Shown: one piece after another, positions 37,834 to 48,707 of the stretch | How the letters are laid out: each line of letters begins with the position of its first letter | Numbering within the stretch: position 1 is the stretch's first letter | NCBI GenBank assembly: GCA_023159155.1 | Contig: JAJNNX010000002.1 | Location: 372,001 to 436,000, forward strand | DNA from: Ustulina deusta | Taxonomy: Eukaryota > Ascomycota > Sordariomycetes > Xylariales > Xylariaceae | Direction of reading: 5' to 3' | Length of the DNA: 64,000 nt | The notes under the pieces: generated by a model | Seen by the model: the letters and a program-made list of their open reading frames with translations, nothing else | What the model was told of the DNA's origin: nothing | Database searches by the model: none | Made by a program: the position numbers and the translations under genes

Positions 37834-40220
37834 ATGGCGACTGCAATGGCGACTGCAACTACTACGCCGTCTCCGCCAAGATCGTTACAGCGAAAACCTC
37901 TGCCAGCGTCGAATGCATCGCCAGGTTCACCCCAATCGAGAGGATCTCGCTATCATGATTATCAAAACTCGAGAATCGCAGAGCCTAGCACGGGATCACC
38001 CGTAATGAGCAATGTTCCTACGTCTCCAGCGGGGGCCAACTTCCAACCCGAGAACTGGGTTCAGCCAGCAAATGTCGCTATTCAAAATAGTGAATCCACG
38101 AGTACAAGGCATAAGTCCAGTCGAGATCGAGAGCTGCCAAAATCGCCCATCGCGCCCACACCACCGCCTCACAGTCCTATGTATATTCAGGCCCAGACAC
38201 AGCATGGAGTGCCACCCAAAAAGCAAAGCTTGGACAAACCGCTGCCATCGACCTTCGCCGTGGATTTACCGCATAGCACAGGGCAGGAAAAGGGGCTGAG
38301 TCCAGGCATCATGCATATGAGTGTTGGCCACGGATATACCAATGCTTACCCCCCACTCGAGCAAGATGGTGGAAGCATTCAGGATACGAGCCCCGACCAG
38401 GATCTAAATCGGCAGAGTCGCGAATCCGATACTACTGTCAGTACCCGCCAACAAGCATCTACAGACTCATCCGCCGAGACAAGCGCCAGCTCATTATCAG
38501 GGGGGCTTAACGAGATGTCGGAAAGCCAGGTTCTATCAGATAACATGTCTCTAAAGGAGTCCATCATAGAGGGTACGATACCGGAGGAGCCGCCCGTCCC
38601 GCAACTGCAATATCATCATCAGCCTTTTCAAACCCGGGTCTCGAGTGTTCCTATAGAGACGATTTCTCGGAATTCGTCTACGCCTGATGTTTCCGAGAGT
38701 GCCTTGGCCATCAACCGTCACCTGACGCCTAATTCGTTTTATGTGAGGAGAAGCTCGTTGCCACGACCACAATCGTCCTACTCATTGTACTCTGATTTGG
38801 GCCAACGGGGCCGCTCTCCTGCCCTTGGAGGCCCCCATGCTCGCGCCCCTTCTCAAAGCCGTCGATCGCCCGACAACAGAGCTTCATCATACGGGGAACT
38901 ATTAAATGTCCCGTACCCTCAGCCAGGTCCAGCTCCCATTACATTTGACAACACCTATTTACGGAATAACGTGGGAAATAACGCTTCCCTGTTAAGCACG
39001 CAGAAGACGCTGGAGATGTATCGGCAGAATGTGAAGAAGACAAATGACTTTTCCATTCAATACTCCTTTGCGGTATTCCTAATATCCACAGCACAGGAGC
39101 AGGGTCTAGACTTCGACGAACCTTCGCAGGGAAAGTCGAGTTCGAAACAAGGTTCTCAGATGGGTGGGGTAGAGTCATCGCCGACCGAGTTGATCCGGGA
39201 AGCTAAAAGTATTCTAACAAGGTTAGCTAACGGTGGTTATCCGTTTGCCCAATACTATCTTGCAGATGGGTATGCGTCAGGTCTCTTTAATAAAGGCAAG
39301 GAGGATTATAATGCAGCGTTCCCCCTCTTCGTTCTTGCTGCGAAGCATGGCCATGCCGAATCAGCTTACCGGGCTGGATTGTGCTACGAATTTGGATGGG
39401 GGTGTAGGAAAGATCCAGCCAAAGCAGTTCAATTCTTGAGGACAGCCGCATCAAAGAATCATCCGGGCGCAATGACAAGGCTTGGAAAGGCATGCCTGTC
39501 CGGAGACCTAGGCGAAAATCGATACCGAGAAGGCATTAAGTGGCTCAAAAGAGCTACCGAAACCGCTGATGCCATGTATAATTCGGCTCCATATCAGCTT
39601 GGTGTGATGTATGAGACAGGCTACGGCGACGACATCTTCAAAGACGAGAGCTACGCTGCTGAGTTGTTCACACAAGCTGCTGAGCTTGGCCACGCGGAGG
39701 CTGGCTACCGAATGGGCGATGCCTACGAGCACGGGAAGCTAAGCTGCCCTCGGGATCCGGCGCTGAGTGTTCATTTCTATACTGGTGCAGCGGAGCGTGG
39801 ACATGCTGCGGCCATGATGGGTCTCTGCGCTTGGTACTTGGTAGGGGCAGATCCTATCCTCGAGAAGGACGAAGAAGAAGCTTATGAGTGGGCCCGCCGG
39901 TCTGCGGAGCTTGGTAAGTATTTCGATCCCTGGATTCCCGGCCTTTCCTCGTGCTGATCAATACTTGGGTAGGCTTTGTAAAGGCGCAGTATGCTGTCGG
40001 GTACTTTACCGAAATGGGCATTGGATGCCGCCGTGATATCCTAGAGGCTAATGTGTGGTATGTCAAGGCAGCGGATGCTGGCGATGAACGTGCAAAGCAA
40101 AGATTACAGGCCATCCGTCTGGCCGTAAGTGGCGGGACACCCATGGATGTCGCACCCCCCAAAAGCGCGAAGATGAGGAAGAGCCAGGGCAAAGAGGATA
40201 AAGAGTGTGTCGTCATGTAG
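37834..40220 (+). CDS. Sel1-repeat protein, Skt5/Chs4-like activator of chitin synthase
   Basis: Two exons (37834-39913 and 39973-40220) are joined across a 59-nt intron (GTAAGT donor, CTGATC near the branch, TAG acceptor), giving 775 aa. The first in-frame ATG at 37834 lies in GCAATGGCG; the first 24 coding bases are a 12-bp unit repeated twice (MATA MATA). Residues 1-370 are Pro/Ser-rich and disordered. From about residue 385 (STQKTLEMYRQNVKKTND) the conserved Skt5 domain starts, followed by at least six Sel1-like repeats, for example AQYYLADGYASGLFNKGKED, AAYRAGLCYEFGWG-type units and AVGYFTEMGIGCRRD. The C-terminus is KECVVM, a CaaX prenylation box. In yeast, prenylated Chs4/Skt5 binds and activates Chs3 at the bud neck. 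Fungi carry several paralogues, so this copy could have another role. The class IV chitin synthase lies divergently upstream. Confidence 0.9.
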
Positions 40221-41347
40221 ATGGGGGATCTACAGGACATGAGGAAAGGGAAACATTTCTGAGGAGGTGGCTCTTTTTTTTTCTTTTTTTTTTCTTGAAT
40301 ACCATCTGAAACTAGGAATGTCGTCACTTGAGTCCGGCTCCCTCCCTACCTGAGCCATGACTGGGAAAATGAAGGTTGGGGTTAGATGGGGCATGGATAA
40401 AACCCTGAAGTGCTTTCATACGATCTTTAGAAGGACCCGGCGCGGGTTGGTTCTCGTTTATTCCCAGGGTTACTCGAAAAACCGTTGCATTTGCATTTGC
40501 ATTTGCATGCTACGACGCAGCGACGATACTGTGGTCCAAAGAGCATGCTTGGCGTTTGTTTCTACGCAGCCTCATTTTCTATATCTAAACCATCTGCTGG
40601 TTTGTGGATACAGAAAGCCGCAATGGGATGGGTTTATGGTATGAGCAGGGAGGATAATAATACTGGAGGCACCATAAAGACGTTGCCTCGCTCGTCTCTC
40701 TCACCTTGGCGCTCTTACATCTTTACTGTACATAACGCCACATATTCCTCTCATTAGCTACACCTACTCATTAATACTTAAATCCGAGGCCTCGTGGCGC
40801 ACGGGGAGTTAGTTGGCTGGGCAGTCGCATGTCAATATTTTCTGGCTCTCCTTTAGTGACATCAGGATCAACACGACGGTGCAGCTAGCAGGAATTTTGA
40901 AATGTAGATATAGGGGAGGTGCCGTCATAGTGCGGACTAAAAACCTTAAAAGAGGCCGAATGTCTGTCTTCCCAGCATGGAATGTACTTAAGGGATGGTC
41001 CAGGATCACCCCAAGATTGCTTTTGCCGAACAATTTCAATGACATGATTAAGAGGTTGCCAAAGTAATCGGCGAGCCTTGGCAAGTTGTCATACCGAACA
41101 TTAAAGTAGGTGAGGAAACAGGATATATTGAATACCTAGACTCGGACAAGCAATATATTACTCCATATACGCGCTACGCCATGCTATGAAGCCCGCCCTC
41201 CAGAATCAAATGACGCCGATTGGAGCAAAAAACGCCTCATCACCTCTCATGAATCTATGAAGATACCTGCTACTCCCTTTTCTCAGGGATAGCCCAGTCC
41301 TTGGTTAGCGGTACCTAAGACACGTTTATCTCCTCATTAAATTCTAC
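40221..41347. other. Convergent intergenic region
   Basis: 3' flanks of the Skt5-like and polo kinase genes. It contains pyrimidine-rich T-runs at about 40273-40294 and a GCATTT repeat at 40487-40508. No gene is seen. Confidence 0.65.
40487..40508. repeat. GCATTT hexanucleotide repeat
   Basis: Three GCATTT units plus a partial fourth. Confidence 0.85.
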
Positions 41348-44300
41348 TCAAGCGCTTGATGACGACGACTTCGACTCGATCTCCTCGCCTAGCACGCCGG
41401 GGTTCTTCGGATCGACAACAGCAGAGTACCTGCAGTCGCCCCATCTAGCGCCGATCGTGACCCAGACATGTTTGCTTGGGCCGCTGCGCACCGTCTCACG
41501 ACTACCCACCCACAGTAGGCGATGTTCACGGTCCATTCTGCCATTGCCTAGGCCGTTGTTGGTTGTCCACTCCTTGATGATACCGACGATAAACTCTATC
41601 TTGCGGCGGAAATCGTTGGCCCCTGGTATTCCTTGGATATCCGGATTGATTTCCGGACGCTTCCGGGTGGGATTGCGGGTAGGCCGGATGGCTGGTTTAG
41701 TCGTGAAATTTAGTAGAGTCTGAACAGGATATGACAAGACACCACGTTCGTCTAACGCAAACTCGTCCAGTTCTCCCGTCGCTGCTAGCTTCTCAGCTGA
41801 CTCGCGAGGAAGATGCCAAAAATGACACCAGGTACCAGTCGCGTCGAGCACAAGCTTGGTGTGGTCAGGGAAGTTAAACTGTAGGTGACCATCCGCAAAA
41901 ACCCAGCATCCGACATCTCCAGTGCGTTGGTAAAAAGTGACCACATCACCAGGTGGCATTGTTTGCTTAGATGATGTTGGGCTTTCTATTTGCCCCGTGG
42001 TATCGGTGCCATCTTGATCACGTCCGTATGCCATCATGTAATTAGCGAACTTCTTCCACAAGACGAGATGTTCTCGCTTTCTATAGTCATAAATATCGTT
42101 GCCTGCTGGGATTTTGCCTGGTGTGCCATCGTCGCTGGGAACAATCTTGAATTGTGAGGGATGAACAAACACGGTAGAAAGTCCGGTTTCACCGTTGTTC
42201 TCGTAGAACTGTATTTCATTGGTCATAGGCACGATCTGCTGGCGATCGACATAGCCAGGATCCTGCCGCCGTGAGCAATGTTGCTCGGCTCCCCGAACAA
42301 GAATACAGCTTGGTGGGAGTTTGACTACCTTGCCTCCCCTGGCGCTACCAGGGATGCTCTTGAGAACGCAACCTACGCTTCCATCATTCAAGATGTAGCC
42401 CAAGCCAAATTTATTAGAATAGTCTACCCATTTCACCACAACATGAGGAGGTGATGGCGTGGGCGCCTTCCCAAGAAGTGCCATAGACCTCGAATTCAAG
42501 GCACGTTCGAGCTCTGCTTGGAGGCTTCGAAGACGGTTCAATACCGCATCAGGTTGTGTGTTTGGCATTGTTAGTACTCGCTCTTTGGGACCGAACAAGG
42601 AGCTCAGTTTCGTCTCGGAAGTATCTGGTCGAGGGACTAAATTCTCATTTTCTTTCCGTTGAGCTGTCGGTTTACTTGTTTCTGATGGAGTCGTCTGGGA
42701 CATATATGTAGACGTAGATCTAGTTCCTGGGTTTTCTGCAACTGTTGAGTATACAGCCCCTGCCTTTCTAGCGAGGCTGCTCTCTGTGGAGCTTTGAGAA
42801 AAATCGCGCCTCGCTCGCTGTCGCATTGAGCCACTGGCACTTGGTGGTGCTAGGTCATTCAATGTTTGAACTCGCGGTAATGTAGTTGACTTTAGAGGTT
42901 TGTTCTGTGCCCTTTGTTGGGCTGCGAAGCTTTGTGGAGGGGCGCGTAGGAGCCCGGCAGGCATGGGTTGAGTCGTTTGCCTATCCTCCCCTGCTTTCGT
43001 AATAGGCTGCGGCGGCGGTCGGATGGGAACCTGAGTTAAACCAAGCTCCTTGCTGACCTCGTCATAAGGCCTGTAAACAATGCCCTCCGCCAGTGGAATA
43101 ATCGGTGTTAATCCAGCTTGCTCTTCGAGCGCGACCTCTTTCCAAGTACTCTTGTAAGCCGTCTGGATTTTGTGCCCGACCTCACAAACACTACACAAGT
43201 CTTCCAGGTTCTGCGAGATTACTGCTGCCATATTTGGAGTTACATCTGCTGCGTAGAAGCGGTCATCGTCCGGGGGGAAATCTCTGAGTTTTGTGGTAAT
43301 TTCTCGCGGCGTTGGAACATAGCCGGAGGAAAAGAAGCAATGCTGAACAATAGTATCCGGATCTGGCCGCCTGTCTGCGTCTTCCAGCATCGTAGCTACG
43401 ATGTCCTTGGCCTCCTCCGATATAAACTTATTAGAACTTCCTGGCTTCGGCCATTCGTAATCCCGGTTTCTTGCTCGACGATAGATCTCATCCGTTGTTG
43501 AAGATTGGAATGGGGGTTTCGATGTTAGCATAGCAAACCTAAAGCGGATATTAGCTTGGCAATATAAATGGTTCATTGAATCTTACATAATAATTCCCAA
43601 ACTCCATATATCGACCATATGGTCGTGTCCCTTTCTGCCCTTCTCGAGAATCTCAGGTGCAATATAGTTGGGCGTGCCGCATAAGGTTGTCCGGCGGATG
43701 GTTTGCATGTCTTTACCAGTAACCAATAAAGCTGCCAGACCGAAGTCGCCAATCTTGGCATTCATGTTCCTATCTAGGAAAATATTGCCCATCTTCAAGT
43801 CTCGGTGGATAATGCCCTTGGCATGCATGTATTTGATTGCACCGGCAATTTGGATCGAGTAGAATCGTACTTCGGGCTCGGTAAGACCTTTCCTACGCTT
43901 GACCATATCCATGAGAGAACCATTCGCACACAGTTCTAGCACAAGGTAGGTGCAGCTGTCGAATGAGAAGGCCCTCAAAAACTGGACAATGTTCTGATGT
44001 CTCATCTTAGAGTGAATTTGCAACTCGGTTTGGAACTGACATAGTCGTTAGTGTTGTTTTGGTAGAATCGACGGTGACAAAGCCGCACCTTTTGCTCCAT
44101 TTTGGATGGCATTTTGCTCCTCACGATCTTCAAAGCATACTTCTTCCTATGCCCTGGCATTTGGCCTTCATAGCACACTGCAAAGCCCCCTTTACCCAGC
44201 ATCTTGCCAATCTGGTAAACAGCGCCATCCTTGCGGTCTGTGCTTGGAGGCTCGCAGACTTGTGCAGGCGGCTGAAGAGGGGGCTCCTTTTCCTTCTGGG

Positions 44301-44433
44301 GGGGTTTGGAAGCCACGGCTGCTTTTGGTTTCGCGGGAGCGATGGCACGGCTAGGAAGTTGGGCGTTCACGTCTCGGGGTGATAAGGCGTCGGTGTAGGC
44401 TCCTTGCTTTGCAGCGAAGAGTCGATCTGCCAT
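41348..44433 (-). CDS. cdc5: Polo-like serine/threonine kinase (Cdc5/Plk1 family)
   Basis: Three exons (44433-44089, 44035-43587, 43538-41348) with introns of 53 and 48 nt (GTGCGG and GTAAGA donors, CTAAC/CTAAT branches) give 994 aa. The kinase domain starts at about residue 73 (GKMLGKGGFAVCYEG). Visible landmarks are the VAIK-type lysine in YALKIV, D194 in HRDLKMGN, D212 in DFGLA and the activation loop TTLCGTPNYIAPE, with T232 matching human Plk1 T210. The second splice restores SLGIIMFAMLTSKPPFQ. A long, Ser/Thr/Pro-rich linker leads to polo box 1 (about residue 634, WVDYSNKFGLGYILNDGSVG) and polo box 2 (about 790-845, including LQFNFPDHTKLVLD). About 100 further residues follow, an extension beyond the yeast protein. 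Polo kinases drive mitotic entry, spindle function and septation. The start region is divergent from OPA3, 912 bp away. Confidence 0.95.
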
Positions 44434-45345
44434 CTGGGAATTTCTCGGTGCTGACTTGTCAACAGAGCAACAAGCAAAGCGAGATAATAGTGTGTGATAT
44501 CGGAATGCTCAAGCTCTAGGTGGACTGGAGTTAGTCGGATGAGGAATATGATGCTGCTGAGGCTTGTTATATGCGTGAGCTTCAAAGCAAGGAGAAAGAG
44601 AAGAAAAACAAACACAAGCCAATAACTCACGTGTAAGTCTGCAACGGCACGAGAGATGGTAATAAAGTCACGCTAGGTGAAGAAAATGAATCCCAGCGCC
44701 TCAAGTACTCCCGACACGGGTAGCGAGAGAATAGTTGTCAACAGGATAATTGCAAATTGATCATCAAGCACAAGAACAATGATGGCGGGCGGTGGACAGC
44801 TGGTGTGCTAGATGGTCAGTTCGTTTACCTAGAGATGCAGTTTGCCGTTGGGGAGGCAACCATTGTTCAAGGGTGGAGTCGACTTCCTGCTGTGACCAGT
44901 TGAAAGCGACTTCCCCTACCTGTATTGTAGTATGCGTTAACCACTTTAGGCTAGTGCAACAACGGGAAAGATACCTAACCTGGTACCTGTTCTATTGGTG
45001 CTGCCTATCGATAGGGTGGATAGGGTAAGTTCTACCTACCTAGGTATACTGTAGATAAGAGGTCTTAGTGCACAAGTAGGTAGCTCTCAAGCTTTCTGGA
45101 CCCGATCCGATCCGGACCCTCAATGGACCCGTCCATTGATAAGGATTCACATCGTCACTTTTAGAACAGTCCTCATGCCGCACTCTCCGGAGCTGCCTTG
45201 GGCTTTCACAGTATACCTAAACATGTTGGACTCTCGCTAGAATAGGTCCACGTTCGAATTGGAACCTCAGCTGCTCCTTTGCTCCAACCCGTTGCCAAAA
45301 TTTCCCAGGATATCAATCAACCCTCACGATCTACCCAACCTCAAA
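44434..45345. other. Divergent promoter region of polo kinase and OPA3
   Basis: No gene is seen. A TACC-rich stretch lies at about 45030-45050. This interval must hold both promoters, but no specific element can be named. Confidence 0.55.
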
Positions 45346-46089
45346 ATGGTGGCCTTGCCATTATTCAAACTTGGGTCTCTCTTCGTCCGGCACATATCAA
45401 AATATGGCGCGGTAAGTTGTGTTCAATGGAAATGGATGCGCGTGCAGTAATTGACCTTCATCCAGAATCAAATCAAGAAACAAGCCCATGACCACCCGGG
45501 CTTCCGCTTGTTTGCTGCGAGGTATGGCCAGATGATGCACCAGTTGAACATGCGTCTTTCAGTAGCCCTGTTGCGCAACGTCGAAGCCGAAACGAAAGCG
45601 AAAGAGAAAGCCGAGGCTCCGACTGTCAAGACGAAGGAGGAAATAGAAAAAGAGGATGAAATTCGTGCCAAGCATGGTGCTACTAACCGCGAGATCCGGG
45701 CAAAGAAATCATTTCCTATAACGACTATTTGGAGGAGGAAATTTCGGCCCCTACCAGAGGCCAAGGCGGTAGATTTATTTGCGGATGTCATAGGCGACGC
45801 ATTCATTCTGTTTGTGGCAACAGCTCTGATTCTGTTCGAATACCACCGGTCCTCGCAGAAGCCCGACGCCAACCTAGATAAGGTCGCAAAGCTCACACAG
45901 CGCTTCGAAGAGCTCGAGAGGAGAGAGAAGGAGCTTGAAGAGGCGGAGAAACAACATCAAGATAGGACGGCGATGCTGGAAGACGTGCTGAGGCGGTTAC
46001 ACGATCCCAAAACTAAAAAACCATTGTTGCCACCTGCAGCTACGCCCATATCAGCTATATCGCCTATATCGTCTCCCACCCAAGCCTGA
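45346..46089 (+). CDS. opa3: OPA3-like mitochondrial protein
   Basis: Two exons (45346-45411 and 45466-46089) are joined across a 54-nt intron (GTAAGT donor, CCAG acceptor), giving 229 aa. The start MVALPLFKLGSLFVRHISK matches the OPA3 N-terminus and resembles a mitochondrial targeting helix. The second exon opens NQIKKQAHDHPGFRLFAARY, the conserved OPA3 core. A hydrophobic segment lies at about residues 127-150 (DAFILFVATALILFEY), and a charged coiled coil follows (about 160-205, RFEELERREKELEEAEKQ). A charged Lys/Glu insertion at about residues 60-90 and a Pro/Ser tail are common in fungal members. The family sits in the mitochondrial membrane; human OPA3 mutations cause optic atrophy and 3-methylglutaconic aciduria, but the molecular activity is not settled. 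Confidence 0.92.
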
Positions 46090-46829
46090 TATACGGCTCT
46101 TTAGGTGCACATGGCATGCCAACTAATGTCCATGAATGGACCATAACAATAGAGTTATACGATGGCATTGGCGGTCTCGGCCTCGAAGCGTGTACGCCAT
46201 AAGTAAAGTCTCAATCACCGCCATATAGGTAGCCGCAGTTCTCGAAGACCACACCATTTAGGTGGAGCTGTTTGAAATACTCCCTTCATACTGCGCTTTA
46301 TATATATAACAAATCTGTATATAGATCGGGGGTGTCTTAGACCACTCCACCTTAGAAACATATATTAATTGATGCTTAACTCAATGGAGAATTTCAGTTG
46401 CCAGACTTTCTCTCATCCGCTCATATTTGAACCATATTGACCAAGTCGTTTTGATGGATATGGCTGAACTGCGACACCTTCGTACCGGCTCTTAATAGAT
46501 AGCATGCACATGGGCATGTATCACAGCATCCCTCAACCTCGTGACTACCTAGTAGCACTTGCCCACATTTGAAGTCGAAGAGCTGAGCGGTTGCCGATAT
46601 TCGAGACATAGTCTCTTGCGTACTTCCCTTCTGACCCAATTGAGTTTCAAATTGCACTTGGCCTTGCCACGAGGTCACTGACTACACGTAAGTAACTCGA
46701 CCTTCACGTGTGTAAGCCCGAACTGCACGTCTCAGCCCCATCCAGGTCTAATTACGACTCAGCAGCCAATGTTTGAATGGACACAGGCTGGTGCCGCTAA
46801 CTCCGAACTACATTGAGTCACGGGCAACG
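46090..46829. other. Intergenic region
   Basis: 3' flank of OPA3 and 5' flank of the orphan gene. A minus-strand open frame at 46421-46678 is Cys-containing but has no supported start or homology. Confidence 0.55.
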
Positions 46830-47635
46830 ATGGAGCGACCACTTATTTGCACGTCCCTTCGCAAGCGCTTCGATTGGGCCAGCCTTCCTGCCTCGCTCCT
46901 ACAGAGTAAGAGTTCGTGTGGCAAGTGGAAAGGTACATCGCTATCCCCTGCATCTATTGGATAAATATCTCCCAACCAAGCGAGTAAGGCGGTGCTGAAA
47001 CTGGGCAGAATCTCAATTAGACACCCACGACGTAGCGATTCCTCTCACTACGCAACGAGTGTTCCGTGCTATCTTCATGTCGCCGCGCGATGTTGCCTCG
47101 GCGAGTTGTGTAACCCGTATTGAACGACTGTACAATCTCAATGCTGGCCAAGACTCTGGCATTATCTTCCTGTTGAAGCACGACGATGAGCAGCAGAGTG
47201 CTGTACACGCGCTTATGACGCTCCAGATACAGTGAGTGCCTTGTTATTGGGACCTGTTGTCTCTACCTGGTATTTCACCAAGAATATAACCTGACCACAT
47301 TCAGGCTCGTTGGTAGGTGGGAGCTGCCCATCATTCCGGTTGACTCAGTAGCCGCCGTGCCAGCGAGCTTAGTGACCATTCAAAGTCAACTACCCTCACC
47401 AGCCCCCGACCGAAAGCCCCCAAGTCCGGCGACCCATCTTCTCCCATTCTGTTCGGATGGCGTGCCTTTAGCAGAACATACAGTCAACATCCTAACCGAT
47501 ACGACTTCTGGGTTCAGGGATCTACTTGACAAGCTTTCATCAAATCCTGTGTTCGAATCGGAAATTGCTCAGCTTCTAGGCGACGATGCAGACAAGCTTA
47601 AGAGTTTCTGGGCAGACGACTATCTAGTGGATTAA
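46830..47635 (+). CDS. Orphan three-exon gene, function unknown
   Basis: I do not recognise the family. A model of three exons (46830-46905, 47009-47231, 47305-47635) closes in frame and gives 209 aa. Intron 1 is 103 nt (GTAAGA donor, CTGAAAC near the acceptor, GCAG) and intron 2 is 73 nt (GTGAGT donor, CTGACC branch, TCAG). The protein opens MERPLICTSLRKRFDWASLP. It has a compact central part (RIERLYNLNAGQDSGIIFLL and HALMTLQIQLVGRWELPIIP, the latter spanning the splice) and a C-terminal acidic segment (ILTDTTSGFRDLLDKLS, IAQLLGDDADKLKSFWADDY). The texture is that of a conserved small intracellular protein with helices; no signal peptide or membrane segment is visible. Intron 2 is well supported by both splice consensus and continuity. 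The first exon is less certain; translation might instead start at the ATG at 47077. Confidence 0.6.
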
Positions 47636-48707
47636 TCACCATAGTTTCCAAATGATGATGATATATTTAGAAATGAGCCGAACAGAGACTCTCAGGCAAC
47701 CCTACCTGGGTGCTTAGGTTGCGGTTGTCCTCGTCTTGATTGGCTGACACCACGTTAACGGAAGGCACAATGATGTTGCTACGGTACCTGTTCCAATAGA
47801 TATAATTTTCGTAATCGTTATCAAGGAGGCCGGACGCTTCAAGTTCGGATCGTACATAATGAGTCTTATCAGTGACAAACGGTGTCTATATGCAGACCCA
47901 AGGAAGATAGCGCTGAGATCTCATGGTAATCACCTGCATCGTGGGTGTAAGCAGTCGAGGTTGTGATGAAAATGCTTACCGTCATATGTGCACTATGCGC
48001 CGAAAATAAATGTCTACAGGAAATAGAGAAGCTTACCTGTTATAAACTTGATTCTGATACGCTGTCACATGTGAAGTTGGACTCGCCTAAATGACTAACA
48101 CCAATAGTAAGCACTGAGCCCTGAATATCCCCCAATGTGCTTCACCCAAGACGTGAAATGGGATAGTGCAGTCGTGGTGATTGGCAAGCTATTGTCGATT
48201 CGCTCTATCATCGTCTGTTTGTTCGCATTCTGCTCATTCTCTATCACATGATACAGCTCAGTAGGTCGTCAGAGGCTCTCGAGAAAACCGAAGGATTTAA
48301 TCAATTGGCCAATAGCGTGCTTCAACTGACTAGATAGCCACAGCTATCCAAAAGACTGCTAACGTGGCCGCCCGAAGCGAATCCAATGAAGGTGGCCGAA
48401 CAGCCGCTGGCAAGGGGCAAAATCGTCAACCGCACTGATGACACCCCGCAGAGTGACATGCAGTAGCACCTACATAAGCTCCACTACAGACAGGGGCCGG
48501 GAAGTGTACAGGTACCTCCCTACACCACCAATTATGATTGTCACTAACCGCTGAGAGTACCCAAGGTTAGTACGCATACATGTATCGTGAAGCCCGAAAA
48601 CTCGGTATGGGGTCTTGAGTTAACAAGGAACCATCGAACCATATGATGTGATATTAACTTCATCTAGCTGACCGCTCAGATGTATGTGTAGGGAAGCATT
48701 AGCTTTG

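Noticed and set aside
46421..46678. Cys-containing minus-strand frame between OPA3 and the orphan gene
   Set aside because: It has no ATG at its start and lies in the flanks of two plus-strand genes.
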